From positions 28,784,001-28,848,000 of the forward strand of contig NC_133024.1 in NCBI RefSeq assembly GCF_048771995.1: a stretch of DNA of 64,000 bases, in the 5' to 3' direction. Shown piece by piece: positions 61,201-64,000 of this stretch (position 1 is the stretch's first letter; every line of letters starts with the position of its first letter). The DNA is from Taeniopygia guttata (taxonomy: Eukaryota; Chordata; Aves; Passeriformes; Estrildidae). Position numbers and translations under genes: made by a program. The notes below the pieces were generated by a model. It ran no database searches. It saw only the letters and a program-made list of their open reading frames with translations, and was not told the DNA's origin.

Positions 61201-63974
61201 TCATCTTTATTTTTCAGCGCTGTGAATTTTGGAGCCATCGGAGTCTTCATGGCACATGAAATTCTTCACGCATTCTATGGTTATGGTGGGTACTGGCTGT
61301 AGTGTCTTCATTTACTCTTCTAGGTCCCACTAGTACTTCCCCTTAGAGGATCTGAAATCCTAGTCCTTACATCAATATATGCATATTTTATTAAGGTAGA
61401 TGAACTTAAGGAAAACATATTTCAGTCCATGCTGCCTACTAGGAATAATCAGTGATTAGTAAGAGGAAGAGAGGTGAATAAATAACTGTACTTCTATGAC
61501 TTTTTTTTCCTCCATAGTGTTGCCTGAGGGCTGTCCTGCATGCAACAGGAGTGCACTACAAAGCTCTATAGACTGCTTGGTTGAGCAGTATGAAAGTTAC
61601 AGCTTTAATGTCAATGGCACCTTCACACTGTTGGAGAATACAGCTGACACTGGAGGGCTTGCTGTCGCTTACCAGGTATTGTGATTTACTTCTGCAATCT
61701 CATAGTCTCATGATGTAACACACAAATTTGCCCTGCTGCTCTTCTCTCCCATGTCCTGCTCCAATTCCAGATTTCTTGCACACCTGTGCCAGTGGAGCAT
61801 GAGCCCAGCATGTCCTCTGTTAGTCCAGAAAGAGGTTCCTCACAAAGCTTTGCTCATAGCCTCAATATGTCCATGTAAGACAATTTCTCCCCTTCACCAC
61901 CTTTACTTCCCTGCTTATATCATGCATACAAAGCATACTGTTGTATATATGCTTATGTTATACTTGAGGAAGTAAGCTGAAGCATGAAACAGAATTTTGT
62001 GTGATGGTGAAATGACTCCATAACAATATTTTCTGCAGTACTTTAGAGAGAATTTTTTGTTTCCTCATGCAGTACTTCAGTGTAACTGCTGAGGGTGGTG
62101 TGAGATCCTTAGGTGTAAAATGGTGCTTGTTACATTCTTTCATGAAGAACACTGGGAGGCAAAAAGTCTTTAATTTGTAGTCAAATATTTGTGATTTTTT
62201 TGTGAAAATAATTTTGCATGCTTTCATAATGTAATTACCACATCATATAACAATGTGTCTATTAGTATCTGCATCTGAAATGGTAAGGAAAGTAATTATG
62301 TTGTATTCTCCCACTTTAGATTTATTTAGGGCATGGCCAGCAGCAGAGAGCCACAGAATGAGGAGAGAGATACAAACTTGCTAATTTATTAAATATATAT
62401 TAGATTGATAGATTTCATTGACAGAAGACATGAGCTTGTGATACTGTCTAAGGAAGATTTATAATTATTTATTTTATCTCTCCACAGGCCTATAAGAATT
62501 GGCTGAAAAAGCACAAAGAAGAGGATTTACCTAAGATTGGACTTTCACACGATCAACTTTTCTACCTCAGTTTTGCTCATGTAATGAATTCTAGTCATGT
62601 GTCTTTTTCACTCTCCATTTCTTCCACACCCTTACAGTTTGTCTTTCTCAATATTCAATCACTTTCCCCCCTCTTCAGAGAACTGAGAATGACCAATGAT
62701 TCTCTGAGATCCAGAATCTTATTTAGAAGCTAAAAATCATATTTACAGCTGTTACGGATCTCAAAGTTAACAAAAGGCCTGTCTGCGAATATATTTTTAT
62801 AAAGACTGAAATCCACCAAAATTAAGTCATAGTGTCAGGGAAAGCAGGCTTCATTGCCAGCCTCTGAGTACTTTTTTGCTGTTATGAGCAAAATGGAAAG
62901 TGAAATCTAACCGTAAAAGTCATGTATCTGTCCCTCCCTTCCTTCATTCACTTCTCTGTCATGGTGCATAGCTGGATGTCACATCACTGATTGGCTGATA
63001 GTGAAAAAAGTGTTTCAAATGTTACTTAGAGACAAAGAACTAGAAGTACATGCACCCATAGTTTCCTGTTTCTGTGGGAAGCTGCATTAAATTGCACAGC
63101 TATGCATAGCTGTGCTGCCAAGTTCCTCATGATAGATGGTTGGATTTCTGTGCTCAAAAAATCACATCCTTTTAAGTCATGAAATTGTGCAAAGGGAGAA
63201 GTTTTGTGTGTTTATTAAGTCAGAGCAGTGCATGAAAGAAACAGCTTATTGGGCCTTGCTGGCAAGATTTGCATTTTAGAAGCTAAATGACAACTGCTGC
63301 ATCATTTATTGATAAAGAAGGACTGAAATCATGAGAATGAAGACTTGGATTGCCACTTTAACACCAGTAAAGTGATATCATTTTCCCCGAGTCTCTAGAG
63401 TAGTAATTGGATTTTGTGTAAGTGCTCTCCCCTGTTGATGAGCACTTGTTGATTTCACTTAACAAGCTGAATCCAGGCACTGAGACATCTTTATCACTTT
63501 TTTAGATAGAGTTCAAGGATGCATGAGCCTAGTCAGGGTGGCCTAAATTTTCTGTGTTCTGGACTATGCAGTATAGAAAAAGAGCAGATGACTTGTCAGA
63601 GAGTGAAATGGCGACAGAGAAATTTAAGGGAAGAGAAAACAATCCAAAGAAAATCTGACTATTGTTGTCAGCCATGTATGCACATTTCCTTGTTTTCTCC
63701 AGTGCCCTCTGACATGTGCAGAGGCATGAGGAGCCCTAAGTCTTGTTCACATGAGGATTTTCAGCCAAACTGACTTTTCTATTTTGTTTCCCTTCAGGCA
63801 ATGTGTGGACACCAGGATCCAGAGACGCTCCAGTCTTCCCTGAACACAGATCCACATAGTCCCTTGCCACTTCGTGTCTCTGGGCCTGTCAGCAATAGCC
63901 AGGACTTTTCCAAGAGCTTCCAATGTCCCAGTGGGTCTCCAATGAACCCAGAAAACAAATGTCGCATCTGGTAA
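43147..63974 (+). CDS. KEL: Kell metallo-endopeptidase (M13 family), exons 2-19
   Basis: Eighteen exons give one continuous frame of 763 codons: 43147-43299, 48324-48465, 49800-50003, 50585-50709, 51647-51793, 52022-52084, 53093-53281, 53670-53815, 55076-55199, 55699-55809, 56838-56936, 57486-57563, 58015-58118, 58999-59109, 61218-61285, 61518-61675, 62488-62580, 63798-63974. All borders are AG/GT and phases agree. The product is a type II membrane zinc ectoenzyme; human Kell cleaves big endothelin-3 and is disulfide-linked to XK on red cells. Diagnostic text includes [31 protein letters not shown] (zinc site), ENTAD (third zinc ligand) and the C-terminal CRIW. Counting an initiator exon, the membrane segment falls in exon 3, the zinc site in exon 16, and there are 19 exons, as in human KEL. 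Exon 1 is missing from this model, and a start at 43,282 within exon 2 is an alternative (718 residues; human 732). Confidence 0.95.
43300..48323. other. KEL: KEL intron 2 (5.0 kb)
   Basis: The longest intron. It holds an AAT-rich low-complexity tract at about 43,560-43,635 and no mobile element that I can name. A potential 43-bp exon at 45,470-45,512 has splice-like borders but breaks the frame. Confidence 0.6.
48324..48465 (+). CDS. KEL: KEL exon 3, transmembrane segment
   Basis: A 142-bp exon encodes basic residues (KKERCLQGK) and then a hydrophobic stretch with [19 protein letters not shown] followed by YLMMTCAL. The positive-inside charge fits a type II anchor. The Cys in MMTC aligns without gaps to human Cys72, which is bonded to XK. 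Confidence 0.92.
49800..50003 (+). CDS. KEL: KEL exon 4, start of the ectodomain
   Basis: Encodes [16 protein letters not shown], sequon NDT, then [16 protein letters not shown], the M13 opening motif (human PCTDFFSFACGR). The residue aligned to human Cys82 is Asp. Confidence 0.93.
50585..50709 (+). CDS. KEL: KEL exon 5
   Basis: Encodes [20 protein letters not shown], matching human EEKAFQFYNSCMDTLAIE. Flanked by TTTTTTCCTCAG and GTGAAT. Confidence 0.93.
51647..51793 (+). CDS. KEL: KEL exon 6, with the sequon matching human N191
   Basis: Encodes [15 protein letters not shown], then [18 protein letters not shown]. Human Kell has NRTLRLLMSQY here; T193M at this site defines the K antigen and removes the glycan. 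The bird sequence keeps a glycosylation sequon (NET). Confidence 0.94.
52022..52084 (+). CDS. KEL: KEL exon 7
   Basis: A 63-bp exon encodes [19 protein letters not shown] plus LE, against human IDQPEFDVPLKQDQEQKIY. Phase 0 at both ends. Confidence 0.93.
52975..53038. repeat. ATGG tetranucleotide microsatellite in KEL intron 7
   Basis: Thirteen perfect ATGG units, one AAGG variant, then two more ATGG units, 64 bp in all. It ends 54 bp before exon 8, near the 3' splice site. Confidence 0.97.
53093..53281 (+). CDS. KEL: KEL exon 8
   Basis: Encodes [18 protein letters not shown] and later [19 protein letters not shown], against human REYLTYLNQLGTLLGG and FLRPLEQRRAQGKLFQMVT. Confidence 0.94.
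53670..53815 (+). CDS. KEL: KEL exon 9
   Basis: Encodes [19 protein letters not shown] and [15 protein letters not shown], very close to human Kell. Contains sequons NLS and NMS. Ends in phase 2. Confidence 0.94.
53816..55075. other. KEL: KEL intron 9 with degenerate direct repeats
   Basis: Between about 54,230 and 54,540 a loose unit of roughly 50-70 bp recurs (AGCCAGCTCTCAGACTGC... and AGTCAACTATCAGACTTG..., each ending in a TCCAGAA-type string). It may be an old LTR or an unclassified repeat. The rest shows nothing. Confidence 0.45.
55076..55199 (+). CDS. KEL: KEL exon 10
   Basis: Encodes [20 protein letters not shown] and [16 protein letters not shown], against human [20 protein letters not shown]. 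Confidence 0.93.
55699..55809 (+). CDS. KEL: KEL exon 11
   Basis: Encodes [20 protein letters not shown] and [17 protein letters not shown], matching human PRWMKCVEETGTFFEPT. Confidence 0.93.
56838..56936 (+). CDS. KEL: KEL exon 12
   Basis: Encodes [19 protein letters not shown] and [15 protein letters not shown]-like text (MKLFTAIRDALITRL and LPWMNEETQ in human). The last codon before the donor is Leu. Confidence 0.92.
57486..57563 (+). CDS. KEL: KEL exon 13
   Basis: Encodes [19 protein letters not shown] and VNLEYQN, against human VAQLQVEMGASEWALKPE. The acceptor follows a TTATTATTATTTTAG tract. Confidence 0.92.
58015..58118 (+). CDS. KEL: KEL exon 14
   Basis: Encodes [19 protein letters not shown] and [12 protein letters not shown], against human LGSSFLQSVLSCVRSL and QSFLQPHPQHR. 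Ends in phase 2. Confidence 0.92.
58158..58250 (-). mobile_element. CR1 LINE 3' end fragment in KEL intron 14
   Basis: The plus strand reads GAGGTTGGAAGAGACCTGTG, GATCACCTAGTTCAATCC and CTGCTCAAAGCAGGATTAG, the reverse of a CR1 3' end. Fewer than 100 bp remain. Confidence 0.85.
58999..59109 (+). CDS. KEL: KEL exon 15, altered substrate-binding motif
   Basis: Encodes [20 protein letters not shown] and [17 protein letters not shown]13 enzymes, human Kell included, have Asn-Ala-Tyr-Tyr where this protein has HSYY; the Asn and Ala contact the substrate backbone in neprilysin. Confidence 0.94.
59110..61217. other. KEL: KEL intron 15 (2.1 kb)
   Basis: Apart from the CR1 tail at 60,226-60,395, no feature is supported. 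An open frame of 118 codons at 60,539-60,895 shows no family features. Confidence 0.5.
60226..60395 (-). mobile_element. CR1 LINE 3' end fragment in KEL intron 15
   Basis: The plus strand reads ATAGAATCATAAAAAAGTTT, then TGCCAGGGGCAGGGACCCC, CACTAGACCAGGTTGCTCAG and GGGGCATCCACAGCTTCTCT, a clear reverse copy of the CR1 3' end of about 170 bp. Confidence 0.92.
61218..61285 (+). CDS. KEL: KEL exon 16, zinc-binding HEXXH
   Basis: Encodes [25 protein letters not shown] is an intact HEXXH zinc and catalytic motif (HELLH in human). As in human Kell, the GxDxxG-type text that usually follows in M13 enzymes is missing. Confidence 0.96.
61518..61675 (+). CDS. KEL: KEL exon 17, third zinc ligand
   Basis: Encodes [14 protein letters not shown], two sequons (NRS, NGT) and [21 protein letters not shown] supplies the zinc-binding Glu (ENAAD in human) and the Asp that orients the catalytic His. 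Confidence 0.95.
62488..62580 (+). CDS. KEL: KEL exon 18
   Basis: Encodes [19 protein letters not shown] and [12 protein letters not shown], against human AYSKRLLRHHGETVLPSLDL and SPQQIFFRSYAQ. Confidence 0.93.
63798..63974 (+). CDS. KEL: KEL exon 19, C-terminus and stop
   Basis: Encodes [28 protein letters not shown] and NPENKCRIW followed by TAA at 63,972-63,974. The His in PHSP matches the M13 transition-state His, and the C-terminal CRIW is the family ending (CQLW in human Kell, CRVW in neprilysin). No poly(A) signal is reached in the 26 bases that remain. Confidence 0.95.
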   Translation, partial: AMCGHQDPETLQSSLNTDPHSPLPLRVSGPVSNSQDFSKSFQCPSGSPMNPENKCRIW

Positions 63975-64000
63975 TGGGCATGGAAGAGCAGGAAGAGAGA

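Noticed and set aside
1-64000. CRISPR arrays, operons, bacterial promoters and terminators
   Set aside because: None were seen, and the window is clearly vertebrate nuclear DNA.

Overview
The window looks like nuclear DNA from a bird, most likely a songbird. Genes are split by GT-AG introns or are intronless GPCRs. Decayed CR1 LINE pieces of the avian kind lie on both strands, and several LTR fragments resemble songbird repeat families. Bird identity is well supported by the CR1 sequence; the songbird assignment is inference.

Layout: (1) 1-10,412, minus strand: the 5' part of a CD163/WC1-type scavenger receptor gene. It has a signal-peptide exon at 10,343-10,412 and five one-exon SRCR domains at lower coordinates, all joined in phase 1; the gene runs off the left edge. 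Its introns hold two old CR1 reverse-transcriptase remnants. (2) 10.4-19.3 kb: intergenic DNA with a CR1 tail, AT-rich low complexity and a cluster of LTR fossils at 17.1-18.6 kb. (3) 19.3-32.8 kb: three tandem units, each with an intact intronless bitter taste receptor gene (TAS2R, minus strand) and, 0.6-0.85 kb beyond its stop, a block of about 415 bp that is more alike between units than the receptors are. Units 1 and 2 are head-to-tail with a visible junction; unit 3 is set apart by 3.1 kb containing LTR fossils. (4) 32.8-43.1 kb: AT-rich intergenic DNA with CR1 and LTR-like remnants. (5) 43.1-64.0 kb, plus strand: a nearly complete KEL gene (Kell, M13 metallopeptidase family). I could trace exons 2 to 19 with consistent phases to a stop at 63,974; exon 1 is not located.

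The genes do not form one pathway: an innate scavenger receptor, chemosensory GPCRs, and a cell-surface zinc ectoenzyme. The TAS2R-KEL linkage matches human chromosome 7q34, while CD163 lies on human chromosome 12, so the window spans a point where the two karyotypes differ. The most interesting signals are the co-duplicated conserved block beside each TAS2R, the mosaic pattern of variation among the three receptors, and substitutions at usually conserved positions in KEL and in the fifth SRCR domain.
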